A stretch of 64,000 nt of DNA from Stanieria sp. NIES-3757 (GTDB lineage: Bacteria > Cyanobacteriota > Cyanobacteriia > Cyanobacteriales > Xenococcaceae). The stretch spans positions 4,021,640 to 4,085,639 of the forward strand of contig AP017375.1 in the NCBI GenBank assembly GCA_002355455.1, read 5' to 3'. How positions within the stretch are numbered: position 1 is the stretch's first letter; each line of letters opens with the position of its first letter. The position numbers and the translations under genes are program-made. This document shows, one piece after another, positions 11,758 through 20,624 of the stretch. Below the pieces are notes generated by a model. The model searched no databases and was not told the DNA's origin. It was given only the letters and a program-made list of their open reading frames with translations.

Positions 11758-11851
11758 TTAACATGATGAAAATAGTCTGTGGTTATCAAATGTTGTTGCT
11801 CTGTTTTCGGTAAAATAGCGCATTAGTCGTTGTATAGGGTTAAAAAATATT

Positions 11852-13054
11852 ATGGGTCGCGCGGAAAGAGTGGTGCTGGCATACTCTGGCGGAGTAGATA
11901 CTTCGGTCTGTATTCCTTATCTCATCAATGAATGGGGTGTTAAAGAAGTGATCACCTTAGCAGCAGATTTGGGACAAGGAGAAGAACTCAAACCAATTCA
12001 AGAGAAAGCTTTAAAATGTGGAGCGGTAGAATCTTTAGTCGAAGATGCCACAGAAACTTTTGTGAAAGATTATGCTTTTCCTGCCATTTGTGCCAATACT
12101 CTTTATGAAAATCGGTATCCGCTTTCCACAGCTTTAGCTCGTCCTCTGATTGCCAAATTATTAGTCGACGCTGCCGAAAAATATGGAGCAGATGCCGTAG
12201 CACATGGTTGTACAGGCAAAGGAAACGATCAAGTTCGTTTTGATGTAGGCATTATGGCACTCAATCCCAAGCTAAAAGTTTTAGCACCAGCGAGAGAATG
12301 GGGAATGAGTCGAGAAGAAACTATCGCCTATGGAGAAAAATTTGGCATTGAATCTCCTGTTAAAAAATCCTCTCCCTATAGTATCGATCGCAATTTACTT
12401 GGACGCAGTATTGAAGCTGGACCTCTTGAAGATCCGATGACTGAACCCCCAGAAGAAATTTATGCGATGACTAGAGCGATCGCAGATACTCCCAACGAAC
12501 CAGAATATATAGAAATCGGTTTTGAACGGGGAATTCCTGTTAGTGTTAATGGCACGATGCTCAATCCTATTGAACTGATTTCCCAACTAAACGATATCGT
12601 TGGTAAACACGGAGTAGGAAGAATCGACATGATTGAAAACCGTGTTGTCGGGATTAAATCACGAGAAATTTACGAAACTCCTGCTTTACTCGTCTTAATT
12701 AACGCCCATCGAGATTTGGAAAGTCTCACTTTAACTGGAGATGTAACTCGTTACAAACGGGGAATTGAGCAAACTTATGGTGAGTTAATTTATCAAGGAT
12801 TATGGTACAGTCCTTTAAAAACTGCTCTTGATGCTTTTATTCAAACAACCCAAGCAACGGTTTCTGGTAGTGTAAGAATCAAATTATTTAAAGGAAACGC
12901 AACTATTGTCGGTCGCCAATCGGATAATTCTATTTATGCTCCTGATTTAGCTACTTACGGTGCAGATGACGAATTCGATCACAAAGCTGCGGAAGGCTTT
13001 ATTTATATTTGGGGTCTACCTACTAAAGTCTGGGCGCAAAAAGCTAATAGATAA
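11852..13054 (+). CDS. argG: Argininosuccinate synthase
   Basis: A 400-residue cytosolic enzyme that joins citrulline and aspartate with ATP in arginine synthesis. The N-terminal PP-loop [15 protein letters not shown] (the usual SGGLDTS site), [14 protein letters not shown] and [17 protein letters not shown] are the signature segments, and the length is normal. It is followed by a strong terminator at 13075-13120, so it is probably monocistronic. Confidence 0.98.
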   Translation: MGRAERVVLAYSGGVDTSVCIPYLINEWGVKEVITLAADLGQGEELKPIQEKALKCGAVESLVEDATETFVKDYAFPAICANTLYENRYPLSTALARPLIAKLLVDAAEKYGADAVAHGCTGKGNDQVRFDVGIMALNPKLKVLAPAREWGMSREETIAYGEKFGIESPVKKSSPYSIDRNLLGRSIEAGPLEDPMTEPPEEIYAMTRAIADTPNEPEYIEIGFERGIPVSVNGTMLNPIELISQLNDIVGKHGVGRIDMIENRVVGIKSREIYETPALLVLINAHRDLESLTLTGDVTRYKRGIEQTYGELIYQGLWYSPLKTALDAFIQTTQATVSGSVRIKLFKGNATIVGRQSDNSIYAPDLATYGADDEFDHKAAEGFIYIWGLPTKVWAQKANR

Positions 13055-13074
13055 GCTTTAATCATGATTGGATT

Positions 13075-13120
13075 AAGGATGAGGTTAGGATGATTCTTTA
13101 CACCTCATCCTTCTTTTTTA
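13075..13120 (+). terminator. Rho-independent terminator of argG
   Basis: An 11-bp stem AAGGATGAGGT (13075-13085) pairs with ACCTCATCCTT (13102-13112) and runs into a T-rich tract up to 13120. It begins 21 bp after the argG stop codon. Confidence 0.85.
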
Positions 13121-13142
13121 ATCAGCTTTTTAGAACTGTTTG

Positions 13143-13754
13143 ATGATGAAAAAATGCCTAATCATTTTTAGTCGTTATCCCGAACCTGGCACAACCAAAA
13201 CTCGGATGATTCCAGTATTAGGTGCAACAGGTGCAGCGAATTTACAACGTCAAATGACAGAACATACCCTTAAACAAGTTAAACAACTGCAAGAATCTGG
13301 TTCGGTAGAAGTAGAAATTCATTTTACAGGTGGCAATCACCAATTGATGAGCAAATGGTTAGGCACCAATTTAACTTATTATTCGCAAGTTGCAGGAGAC
13401 TTAGGCAACCGAATGGAATCAGGTTTTGCTCAAGCATTTCAGAAGGGCAAACAAAAAGTAGTTACGATTGGAATAGATTGTCCAGCTCTCAATTCATCAA
13501 TCTTAAAATCCGCCTTTGATGCCCTCCAACAGCAAGATTTAGTTTTAGGTGCTGCTAAAGATGGTGGTTATTATTTAATTGGTTTAAATCGCCTCATACC
13601 TGAATTATTTCAAAATATTAGTTGGGGAAGCGATCGCGTTTTGGCACAAACTGAAGCGATTGCTAAAACGTTGGGTTTAAAGATTGCGTATCTTCCTCAA
13701 TTACGAGATGTAGACCGCCCTGAAGATTTATCAATTTGGTACAACTATCAATGA
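13143..13754 (+). CDS. DUF2064/TIGR04282-type glycosyltransferase
   Basis: A protein of about 203 residues with a single Rossmann-like nucleotidyl/glycosyltransferase fold. CLIIFSRYPEPGTTKTRM at the N-terminus is the sugar-nucleotide-binding start, GIDCPAL holds the metal-binding Asp, and GAAKDGGYYLIGL is the family signature. TIGR04282 members are often annotated as arsenosugar-biosynthesis glycosyltransferases, but no arsenic gene (arsM or similar) lies nearby, so that role is not supported here. ATG at 13143 or 13146 is preferred to the TTG at 13140. Confidence 0.82.
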   Translation: MMKKCLIIFSRYPEPGTTKTRMIPVLGATGAANLQRQMTEHTLKQVKQLQESGSVEVEIHFTGGNHQLMSKWLGTNLTYYSQVAGDLGNRMESGFAQAFQKGKQKVVTIGIDCPALNSSILKSAFDALQQQDLVLGAAKDGGYYLIGLNRLIPELFQNISWGSDRVLAQTEAIAKTLGLKIAYLPQLRDVDRPEDLSIWYNYQ

Positions 13755-13770
13755 AAGTTTGATAATTTGT

Positions 13771-13798
13771 GTAGAAACGTAACATATTACGTTTCTAC
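13771..13798. repeat. Dispersed palindrome, also a possible bidirectional terminator
   Basis: A perfect 12-bp inverted repeat GTAGAAACGTAA / TTACGTTTCTAC with a CATA loop lies between two convergent genes. Its core (ACGTAAC ... TTACGT) recurs at 44860-44879 and, interrupted by an insert, at 51481-51550. It has no T-run, so a termination role is uncertain. Confidence 0.65.
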
Positions 13799-13814
13799 TG
13801 ATAAACAGTTTCAA

Positions 13815-14171
13815 CTATTTACTATTGCCTAACCCTAAAAAATTTTTAAGCCATTCAAAAAATCTTGCTACATCTGTGGTAGAAATTTTTAGTAAAGATA
13901 AAATGCCCACGACAATTAAAATTGTGCCGATCAAAAAGTTGTTGTCGTACAAAGCCAAACCAACAATAACAATGAAATAGGGAGACGCAATTCGACTAAT
14001 TTTTTCTACTGCCAGAACTAACTCGGATTTTTCTTCTAATTCAAGTTCTTTTTCTTTTTGTAGCACAGTATCTTGTTGCATGATTACTGGTTCTGGTTGA
14101 GGGATTGAAAGTCTAATATCTTGTAAGTTAGGCTGTTCTGGTTTTTGTGGTTCACGGGGTTTTCCAAACAT
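13815..14171 (-). CDS. Hypothetical membrane protein
   Basis: A 118-residue protein I do not recognise. The first 65 residues are hydrophilic, Pro/Gln- and then Glu/Lys-rich (KEKELELEEKSELVLAVEKI), possibly a short coiled coil. Two hydrophobic stretches (about residues 66-80 and 82-98) follow, then an amphipathic tail ending in LKNFLGLGNSK. It looks like a cyanobacterial membrane-anchored protein of unknown role. It lies downstream of accD on the same strand, but a terminator at 14237-14259 separates them. Confidence 0.6.
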   Translation of the reverse strand: MFGKPREPQKPEQPNLQDIRLSIPQPEPVIMQQDTVLQKEKELELEEKSELVLAVEKISRIASPYFIVIVGLALYDNNFLIGTILIVVGILSLLKISTTDVARFFEWLKNFLGLGNSK

Positions 14172-14236
14172 TGCTCGCTCTCAATTGCTAACTGTTTAAG
14201 CTTATGGTAGCTACAAATTTGAATAGTTATACAGAC

Positions 14237-14259
14237 AAAAAAAGGCAACAACTGCCTTT
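14237..14259 (-). terminator. Rho-independent terminator of accD
   Basis: Read on the minus strand, a 7-bp stem AAAGGCA / TGCCTTT with a 5-nt loop is followed by a run of seven T (14237-14243 on the plus strand is A-run). It lies about 40 bp after the accD stop codon. Confidence 0.75.
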
Positions 14260-14297
14260 ATCAAAATCAAATCGATTAAGTTCAACTCATAATATAG

Positions 14298-15224
14298 CTA
14301 AATAGCTTCATGCATCGCTCGATGATTATCATTATTCGCATACTCCAGATGAGACATCAAAGGGTAAAAAGGTTGATGAAGACTAATTAATTGTGCCAAA
14401 GTCTTTTTCAATTGAGTACGAGGAACGATCGCATCAATAAAACCATGTTGTAATAAATATTCAGAAGTTTGAAACCCTTCAGGTAATTTTTCTCGTATAG
14501 TTTGTTCAATAACTCGTCTTCCTGCAAAAGCGATCGTTGCTTTAGGTTCAGCGATAATCAGATCGCCTAACATAGCAAAAGAGGCAGTTACACCGCCAGT
14601 AGTCGGGTGAGTCAAGACAGGAATATACAATAAATTAGCTTCTTGATGAAGATGAAGTGCGCCAGAAATTTTTGCCATCTGCATTAAACTTAACATTCCT
14701 TCTTGCATTCTTGCGCCACCAGAAGCACAAACAATGACGACAGGAAAACGTTCTGCTGTAGCCTGTTCGATCAGACGGCAAAGTTTTTCCCCCACTACAG
14801 AACCCATACTACCGCCCATAAAACGGAAATCCATGACTCCTAAAGCAACGGGCAAACCATCTAGTAAACCAGTACCAACTTTTACCGCATCAGTTAGACC
14901 AGTTTTCTTTTGATAATCAGTAATGCGATCGCGATAAGGTTTCCGGTCTTTAAATCCTAACGGATCGGTAGGGCAAATTTCTTCAGCTAGAGGTTTCCAG
15001 GTATTAGAATCGATTAACTGACGAATACGTTCGTCACTATCAACCATCGAATGATATCCGCACTCAGCACACACTAACTGATTTGCTCTCAAATCTTTAG
15101 CATAAGCAACAGTGCCACATTTTTGACATTTAGTCCAAAGTCCGTCAGCAATTTCCCGTTCTTGTTTAGTTTGAATTGCGGGTTCTGTTTTTCTAATGTT
15201 GGCAAACCAATCAAATAAAGACAT
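14298..15224 (-). CDS. accD: Acetyl-CoA carboxylase carboxyltransferase beta subunit
   Basis: This 308-residue subunit moves the carboxyl group from biotin-carrier protein to acetyl-CoA, the first step of fatty acid synthesis. An N-terminal zinc ribbon (CQKCG ... CAECG, about residues 34-57) precedes a crotonase-like carboxyltransferase domain with [23 protein letters not shown] and [15 protein letters not shown]. Length is normal. A small DUF2007-like gene begins 31 bp upstream on the same strand and may be cotranscribed. Confidence 0.97.
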   Translation of the reverse strand: MSLFDWFANIRKTEPAIQTKQEREIADGLWTKCQKCGTVAYAKDLRANQLVCAECGYHSMVDSDERIRQLIDSNTWKPLAEEICPTDPLGFKDRKPYRDRITDYQKKTGLTDAVKVGTGLLDGLPVALGVMDFRFMGGSMGSVVGEKLCRLIEQATAERFPVVIVCASGGARMQEGMLSLMQMAKISGALHLHQEANLLYIPVLTHPTTGGVTASFAMLGDLIIAEPKATIAFAGRRVIEQTIREKLPEGFQTSEYLLQHGFIDAIVPRTQLKKTLAQLISLHQPFYPLMSHLEYANNDNHRAMHEAI

Positions 15225-15255
15225 ATTTTTAAGAGTATTTTCTCAATTTAGTTTT

Positions 15256-15462
15256 TTAATGATCTTCAGGAGAACTCAATAATAGCAAGGCTGTCCATTG
15301 ATTTTTAGCATGAACTTGTAAAGCTGCTTGACTTCCCTGTCCGAAGTATATACCTACACCAATATCAATAACACGACTGGGAATATCATAGGCTGCTAAA
15401 ATTTGTTGCATTAACTCTGCCTCCCAGCGAGCTTTGGTCATCCTTACTGTAATCCAAGACAC
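15256..15462 (-). CDS. Small DUF2007-like protein
   Basis: A 68-residue protein (MSWITVRMTKARWEAELMQQ at the start). The pattern of an early beta strand, a helix with AELMQQILAAYDIPSRV and a later GSQAALQVHAKNQWTALLLL resembles the small DUF2007 (putative signal-transducing) fold, which may bind ligands or other proteins. The function is unknown. It lies directly upstream of accD, 31 bp apart, same strand. Confidence 0.65.
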   Translation of the reverse strand: MSWITVRMTKARWEAELMQQILAAYDIPSRVIDIGVGIYFGQGSQAALQVHAKNQWTALLLLSSPEDH

Positions 15463-15753
15463 GGCTTTATCTAAATTTCAACTCTAATTAAAAAGTTATT
15501 GGTTAATGATGCGTATATTAATAGATAAGTTGAATGTAATTTAAGTTTATTTTAAAAGAAAGAGAAAACAAAAAAATCTGGTAGTCTTTTTGGACTAATT
15601 TCGTCGATTTCTGTCTTTCGTCACTTTGGCTCAAATTAACAAGCTTGCCAGGAGAAAATTTTATTGTTTTGGTTGTAGCTGCATAAAATTGTTGAGTCTG
15701 ACATAACTAGAGAGTGAAGATAAAAAATCAATTAACTTTAAAGGTCTAGAAAA

Positions 15754-16089
15754 ATGAAAAAAGCTGCTCTCATCATCTCCACCCTCGCTTTAGCTCTTGC
15801 TCCCGTAGCTGCTTTCGCTCAACAAGCTCAAAACAGCGTTCAAGCTGGTTCAAATAGCGCATTAACTCAAGGTTACGGCAATATCGTCGATCAAAATGTC
15901 TCTAACGATTTAACTCAAACTCAAGTTGGTATCGGTGGTTTTTCCGTCGATCCCCAAATTCAAACCTCTGTTCAAGCTGGTCAAAACGTTGGTGTTGCTG
16001 TTGGTGAACATAACGTAATTAACCAAAATGTTAATAACAATGCTGACCAATTCCAATCTGACTTTAATGTTCCTGCTTTTCCTTACTAA
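15754..16089 (+). CDS. Secreted curlin-like repeat protein
   Basis: A 111-residue precursor with a classic Sec signal peptide (MKKAALIISTLALALAPVAA, cleavage predicted after AFA at residue 22). The mature part is rich in Asn, Gln, Val and Gly and holds two 31-residue repeats, residues 27-57 and 71-101, each starting with SVQAG and containing N ... QNV.N ... Q.Q (14 of 31 positions identical by eye). The spacing of Gln, Gly and Asn recalls curlin/CsgA-type amyloid repeats. No Cys and no charged core are present. It is a single gene with its own terminator. Surface fibre formation is an inference. Confidence 0.8.
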   Translation: MKKAALIISTLALALAPVAAFAQQAQNSVQAGSNSALTQGYGNIVDQNVSNDLTQTQVGIGGFSVDPQIQTSVQAGQNVGVAVGEHNVINQNVNNNADQFQSDFNVPAFPY

Positions 16090-16132
16090 ATGTGAGTTAA
16101 ATATTTAACTCTAATTCTAACTCTTCCCTACC

Positions 16133-16162
16133 GAGGTCAATTAATGACCTCAATTTTTTTTT
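16133..16162 (+). terminator. Rho-independent terminator of the curlin-like gene
   Basis: A 7-bp stem GAGGTCA (16133-16139) pairs with TGACCTC (16145-16151) around ATTAA and is followed by nine T (16154-16162), 44 bp after the stop codon. A second short stem GAGTTAAATATTTAACTC lies just before it (16093-16110). Confidence 0.9.
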
Positions 16163-16307
16163 GAATCAGGAGTTAAAAATTTTTAATTGTAGATATATTT
16201 GTCTTTTCCGTGACTTCTAATTTAAAAAGTACACAATTAATTGGGCATCGGTTACTTATACGTGGCTAATTGCTACCATAAATTTTAGTTTGAATAAATT
16301 AAAAGCA

Positions 16308-16481
16308 ATGTCTGTAACTCTAAAAACGTTTATTATTTCTTCAGTAACTTTTGTCGTAGTTTATTTATTTAGAGGATTCGGTCTTTTTTCTTTCTTGCCA
16401 GGAGGAATTATTTTATTTTTGTTATTAATCACTATTGGTTCTGGTTTAACTTGGGGAATTGTCAAAACTAGAAGATTTTAA
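16308..16481 (+). CDS. Small hypothetical two-helix membrane protein
   Basis: About 57 residues from ATG at 16308 (a TTG at 16290 would add six). Two hydrophobic helices are visible (TLKTFIISSVTFVVVYLFRG and SFLPGGIILFLLLITIGSGL), joined by a short Phe/Gly turn, with a basic tail VKTRRF. No family recognised. It lies 27 bp before the flavoprotein gene on the same strand and may be cotranscribed with it. Confidence 0.55.
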   Translation: MSVTLKTFIISSVTFVVVYLFRGFGLFSFLPGGIILFLLLITIGSGLTWGIVKTRRF

Positions 16482-16508
16482 TTAATATTTTATTTCAACC
16501 AATAACTC

Positions 16509-17810
16509 ATGAATGTAATTGTAATTGGCGGTGGTGCAGCAGGCTTTTTTGGTGCCATAGCTTGTGCTAAGGCTAATCCTCATTTGAAAGTTACTTTACT
16601 CGAAGCTGCTCGTCAACCTTTGGCAAAAGTAAGAATTTCTGGTGGTGGTAGATGTAATGTAACTCATCACTGTTTCGATCTAGCTCAATTAGTGCAAAAT
16701 TATCCCAGGGGAGGGAAAGCTTTACGAGGTGCATTTGCTCGTTTCCAACCCAAAGATACGATTAATTGGTTTGAATCTCGCGGTGTTAAATTAAAAACTG
16801 AAAGCGACGGAAGAATGTTTCCGATTACGGATAATTCAGAAACTATTGTTAACTGTTTAATTGAAGAAGCTCAACAAGTAGGAGTAGTTTTAAGGACAAG
16901 TGCTGCTGTTCAAAATATTAGAAAAAATCCCAAAGATGGGCAATTTCAAATCGAACTAAATAATGGAGAAAATTTAAAATCTCATAAAGTTATAATAGCA
17001 ACTGGTAGCAATCGTTTGGGTTATCTTTGGGCAAAAAATTTAGGACATACAATTGAATCTCCTGTTCCTTCTTTGTTTACTTTTAATCTTAAAGATAGTC
17101 GCTTCCAAGATTTAGCAGGAGTAAGTGTAGATTCAGTTCGAGTTCGTTTATTAACTGCTGAAAAAAATAAATTGGAACAAACAGGAGCTTTATTAATTAC
17201 TCATTGGGGAGTTAGTGGCCCTGCCATTTTAAAATTATCTGCTTGGGGAGCTAGAATTTTAGCCGAACATAATTATCAACTTCCTTTAGAAATTAATTGG
17301 TTATCTCAAGAGAATTTAGAAACAGTTAAAGAAAAGTTTTTAACTGCAAAAACTACTCATTGCAGAAAGAAAATATTAAATTATTGTCCTTTAGGATTAC
17401 CAAAAAGATTGTGGCAAAACTTAGTTAATTACGTTGATATTAATCTAGAAAAAACGTGGACAGAGTTAAGTAAAAAACAACTTAATCAACTAGCAGAAGA
17501 AATTATTCGAGGACAATATCAAATCAAAGGCAAAGGAGTATTTAAAGAAGAATTTGTTACCTGTGGAGGTGTCAATCTCAAAGAAATAAATTTTAAAACG
17601 ATGGAGAGTAAAATTTGTCCTGGACTTTATTTTGCTGGTGAAATTTTAGACATTGATGCTGTCACAGGTGGTTTTAACTTTCAAAATGCTTGGACAACTG
17701 CTTGGATAGCTGGAAATGCCATTGCAAATCTAGAAAATCAGCCTTTACAACCAAATCTTAGTTTTTCTGAAACAAGAACTGCCAAAAACCAGCCACTTGC
17801 TTCTAAATAA
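16509..17810 (+). CDS. HI0933/YhiN-family FAD-dependent oxidoreductase
   Basis: A 433-residue flavoprotein of the HI0933-like (BaiN/YhiN, often annotated aminoacetone oxidase) family. The N-terminal VIGGGAAGFFGAIA is the FAD ADP-binding loop, KVRISGGGRCNVTH is the family hallmark, and GLYFAGEILDIDAVTGGFNFQNAW near residue 375 is the C-terminal FAD site. The true substrate of most members is unsettled. It stands 27 bp after a small membrane-protein gene and upstream of rpsO. Confidence 0.92.
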   Translation: MNVIVIGGGAAGFFGAIACAKANPHLKVTLLEAARQPLAKVRISGGGRCNVTHHCFDLAQLVQNYPRGGKALRGAFARFQPKDTINWFESRGVKLKTESDGRMFPITDNSETIVNCLIEEAQQVGVVLRTSAAVQNIRKNPKDGQFQIELNNGENLKSHKVIIATGSNRLGYLWAKNLGHTIESPVPSLFTFNLKDSRFQDLAGVSVDSVRVRLLTAEKNKLEQTGALLITHWGVSGPAILKLSAWGARILAEHNYQLPLEINWLSQENLETVKEKFLTAKTTHCRKKILNYCPLGLPKRLWQNLVNYVDINLEKTWTELSKKQLNQLAEEIIRGQYQIKGKGVFKEEFVTCGGVNLKEINFKTMESKICPGLYFAGEILDIDAVTGGFNFQNAWTTAWIAGNAIANLENQPLQPNLSFSETRTAKNQPLASK

Positions 17811-17951
17811 ATCTTTTCAAGATGTTACCTAAAGCGTAAACAGATGATTCTGAAAAACCTTCTATTTTTTCTCGCTTCAACACTCCAGTTATCAAAAAAA
17901 CGATGGTAACATAGTAGTTTGCAGTATTATATACAAACCTTAACTGAAACT

Positions 17952-18221
17952 ATGAGCCTAACTCAACAACGTAAACAAGAATTGATGTCCGAATATCAAA
18001 TTCATGAAACCGATACTGGTTCTGCTGATTTACAAGTTGCTATCCTGACCGAAAGAATTAACCAACTAACTCAACATCTCAAAAACAATGATAAAGACCA
18101 TTCATCTCGTCGTGGACTACTGAAAATGATCGGTCGTCGTAGAAATCTACTGACTTACATTCAACAACGAGACCAAGAACGTTATCAACAACTAATTGCT
18201 CGTTTAGGTATTCGCCGTTAA
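17952..18221 (+). CDS. rpsO: 30S ribosomal protein S15
   Basis: Starting at ATG 17952 this gives 89 residues, the usual S15 length; an upstream TTG at 17919 would add 11 atypical residues and is rejected. Helical segments ETDTGSADLQVAILTERINQL and DHSSRRGLLKMIGRRRNLL contain the conserved 16S rRNA-contacting residues. S15 nucleates the platform of the 30S subunit. It is followed 18 bp later by a PAM68-family gene. Confidence 0.98.
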   Translation: MSLTQQRKQELMSEYQIHETDTGSADLQVAILTERINQLTQHLKNNDKDHSSRRGLLKMIGRRRNLLTYIQQRDQERYQQLIARLGIRR

Positions 18222-18239
18222 TTATTTACCTAAAAGATT

Positions 18240-18722
18240 ATGTCTTCTGAATCAAAACGGGGTCGTCTTCCCTTTGAACCCCGTCAAAATAAGAAAAAAA
18301 AGCCTAAAAAAGAACCTGCTGCTGTGAATAATACAGTAGCAGAACAGCCCCAAAAAGTAACTAAAGCCAAAGCAACTAAATCTGAAGCTAGTATTGGAGC
18401 TATCCCCAATACAGTGAGCAAGCGCATGGCGCGTCGAATGGCTTTGTTTTGTACTGTCCCGACTGGTTTGGGAATGTTGTCCTTTGTGCTTTTTTACTTA
18501 ATAAGAACTAATAATTTATTAGAATTGCCTTCTGTCATTCCTCTAATCGTTAGCATTAGCTTTTTTGGCATAGGAATGGTTGGTTTAAGTTACGGCATTC
18601 TTTCTGCTTCTTGGGATGAAAAACGCGCAGGTACTTGGTTAGGTGTAGAAGAATTTAAAATTAATTGGCAACGAATGATTGCAGCTTGGCGAAATTCTCG
18701 TAACACTACCCAAGAAGATTAA
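18240..18722 (+). CDS. PAM68 family photosystem II assembly protein
   Basis: A 160-residue protein with a Lys-rich soluble N-terminus (FEPRQNKKKKPKKEP) and two transmembrane helices (about residues 67-90 and 98-122), then a WDEKRAGTWLGVEEFKINWQ tail typical of the PAM68 family. In plants and Synechocystis the family helps early photosystem II assembly and chlorophyll delivery to CP47. Placement right after rpsO suggests one operon, coupling thylakoid-complex assembly with translation. Confidence 0.88.
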   Translation: MSSESKRGRLPFEPRQNKKKKPKKEPAAVNNTVAEQPQKVTKAKATKSEASIGAIPNTVSKRMARRMALFCTVPTGLGMLSFVLFYLIRTNNLLELPSVIPLIVSISFFGIGMVGLSYGILSASWDEKRAGTWLGVEEFKINWQRMIAAWRNSRNTTQED

Positions 18723-18901
18723 TTTTATTGAGCCGAATTCTCCAATCCCAACTGAAAAATGACTACCATATCTTCTATAGTGAATCGATGAATCGAGAAT
18801 CGTAAAAGTTGAATTGATCCAACCTAATAATTCAAAATTCAGGCTTCATCTTTCATAAATTGAACGTTTTTTGGTCGTCTTCATCCTTAAGGAACTTAGA
18901 T

Positions 18902-19960
18902 ATGATTGTCGTAATGAAAGTTGGTTCTCCAGAATTGGAAATAGAGCGTGTCAGCACTGAACTCCAAGAATGGGGACTAACACCAGAAAAAATTATTGGT
19001 AAACATAAAGTAGTGATCGGATTAGTAGGTGATACAGCTTCTCTAGATCCTCTACAAATACAAGAAATTAGTCCTTGGATTGAAGAGGTATTACGTGTAG
19101 AAAAACCTTTTAAGCGAACTAGTCTAGAATTTCGTAACGGCGAACCTAGTGAAGTCATTGTCCCAACTCCTAATGGTGCAGTAAGTTTTGGCAAAAATCA
19201 TCCTGTAGTGGTGGTAGCTGGTCCTTGTTCGGTTGAAAACGAAAATATGATCGTTGAGACAGCCAAACGAGTTCAAGCAGCAGGAGCAAAATTTCTAAGA
19301 GGAGGCGCGTATAAACCTCGTACTTCTCCCTATGCTTTCCAAGGGCATGGTGAAAGTGCTTTAGAATTATTAGCCGCAGCTAGAGAAGCGACGGGTTTAG
19401 GAATAATTACCGAAGTGATGGATACTGCTGATTTGGAAAAAATAGCAGAAGTCGCAGATGTTGTGCAAGTAGGGGCAAGAAATATGCAGAATTTTGCCCT
19501 GTTAAAAAAAGTCGGAGCGCAAGATAAACCAGTATTATTGAAACGCGGTATGTCTGCTACTATCGATGAATGGTTGATGGCAGCCGAATATATTCTGGCA
19601 GCAGGTAATCCTAATGTCATTCTTTGTGAGCGAGGTATCCGTACTTTTGATATGCATTATGTACGTAATACTCTCGATTTGTCAGTTTTACCTGTTCTTC
19701 GTTCTTTGACTCATTTACCAGTGATGATCGATCCTAGTCATGGTACAGGTAGAGCAGAATATGTTCCTGACATGGCAAAAGCTGCGATCGCAGCAGGAAC
19801 CGATTCTCTGATGATTGAAGTGCATCCTAACCCAGCTAAAGCTCTTTCCGATGGCCCTCAATCTCTTACTCCCGAACGTTTTGACCATTTAATGCAAGAG
19901 TTGGAAGTAATGGCTAAAGTTATGGGGCGTTGGGCAAAATCACCGATAGCGATCGCTTAA
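18902..19960 (+). CDS. aroF: 3-deoxy-7-phosphoheptulonate (DAHP) synthase
   Basis: This 352-residue enzyme condenses phosphoenolpyruvate and erythrose-4-phosphate at the entry of the shikimate pathway. A ferredoxin-like N-terminal regulatory domain (residues 1-70) precedes the TIM barrel with AGPCSVE, KFLRGGAYKPRTSPYAFQG, GARNMQNFALLK, LLKRG and DPSHGTGR, as in Thermotoga-type DAHP synthases. ATG at 18902 is chosen because AAGGA lies 8 nt upstream; an upstream TTG at 18860 gives an untypical N-terminus. Confidence 0.96.
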   Translation: MIVVMKVGSPELEIERVSTELQEWGLTPEKIIGKHKVVIGLVGDTASLDPLQIQEISPWIEEVLRVEKPFKRTSLEFRNGEPSEVIVPTPNGAVSFGKNHPVVVVAGPCSVENENMIVETAKRVQAAGAKFLRGGAYKPRTSPYAFQGHGESALELLAAAREATGLGIITEVMDTADLEKIAEVADVVQVGARNMQNFALLKKVGAQDKPVLLKRGMSATIDEWLMAAEYILAAGNPNVILCERGIRTFDMHYVRNTLDLSVLPVLRSLTHLPVMIDPSHGTGRAEYVPDMAKAAIAAGTDSLMIEVHPNPAKALSDGPQSLTPERFDHLMQELEVMAKVMGRWAKSPIAIA

Positions 19961-20030
19961 AAGACTAACAGATGTAGGGGAGCTTCAGGAGCAAATAAGA
20001 GTAATCTATGTAATGATACTAGGTTTTCCC

Positions 20031-20285
20031 TTATCTCTTTTTCTCCTCTTCTTCTTCCATTGTTTCTACAATAAACAAACGAGCTAATCTGTCATAAGTT
20101 CCTGCACCGATATACTGAGGATATTTATGAGAACGGCTGTAAATCCAAATCAGTTCTTTTTCTTGATAAATCCGAATATCTGCAAATAAGCTTTTACAAT
20201 CAGGAATTAAATGTTTGGCATAATCTAAAGCTTCTGTCCAACGACTAAACTCACGCTCAATATTTTGATAAACAACTTTAAACAT
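20031..20285 (-). CDS. Hypothetical protein
   Basis: An 84-residue hydrophilic protein I cannot assign. It begins MFKVVYQNIEREFSRWTEAL, has an aromatic-rich centre (ELIWIYSRSHKYPQYIGAGT) and ends in an acidic/basic tail EEEEEKKR. A well-formed start and normal codon use support it as a real gene. It is convergent with aroF, whose stop is 70 bp away. Confidence 0.55.
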   Translation of the reverse strand: MFKVVYQNIEREFSRWTEALDYAKHLIPDCKSLFADIRIYQEKELIWIYSRSHKYPQYIGAGTYDRLARLFIVETMEEEEEKKR

Positions 20286-20347
20286 AATCAGATTAACTAA
20301 AAAATAATTGCTTTAAATATTGTTATAGATTTAATCACAAGAGGCAA

Positions 20348-20464
20348 ATGGAAAATTATCAATCGTTAGATTTATTGTTTGGTGGGATAGCTATATTTAT
20401 TGTTATTGCTGGTTTAATTATGTTATTTCAAGGTATGGCAAATTTTGGAGATAAAGAGAAATAG
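20348..20464 (+). CDS. Small single-span membrane protein (38 residues)
   Basis: A 38-codon ORF with a Shine-Dalgarno GAGG at 20341-20344, 3 nt before ATG. The product has a short polar N-terminus (MENYQSLDLLF), one transmembrane helix (GGIAIFIVIAGLIMLFQGMA) and a charged tail (GDKEK). This architecture is common among small thylakoid or transport-complex subunits of cyanobacteria. I do not recognise the family. It lies alone in a 339-bp gap otherwise free of genes. Confidence 0.5.
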   Translation: MENYQSLDLLFGGIAIFIVIAGLIMLFQGMANFGDKEK

Positions 20465-20624
20465 AATTCTTTTTGTCAAATAATTAAGATTATTTAATAA
20501 TATTTTTTCGAATAGATCGACTTGATTAAAATTAAGTTATTTTAATATTTTTTTTAAGATAAATTTAACAAAAAAAGAATAATTACTCATAAAAATTTTG
20601 ATTAATATTTATTACCTTTGAGGA

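Noticed and set aside
20341-20624. Possible second small gene in the gap after the 38-codon ORF
   Set aside because: The rest of the gap is AT-rich with frequent stops in all frames.
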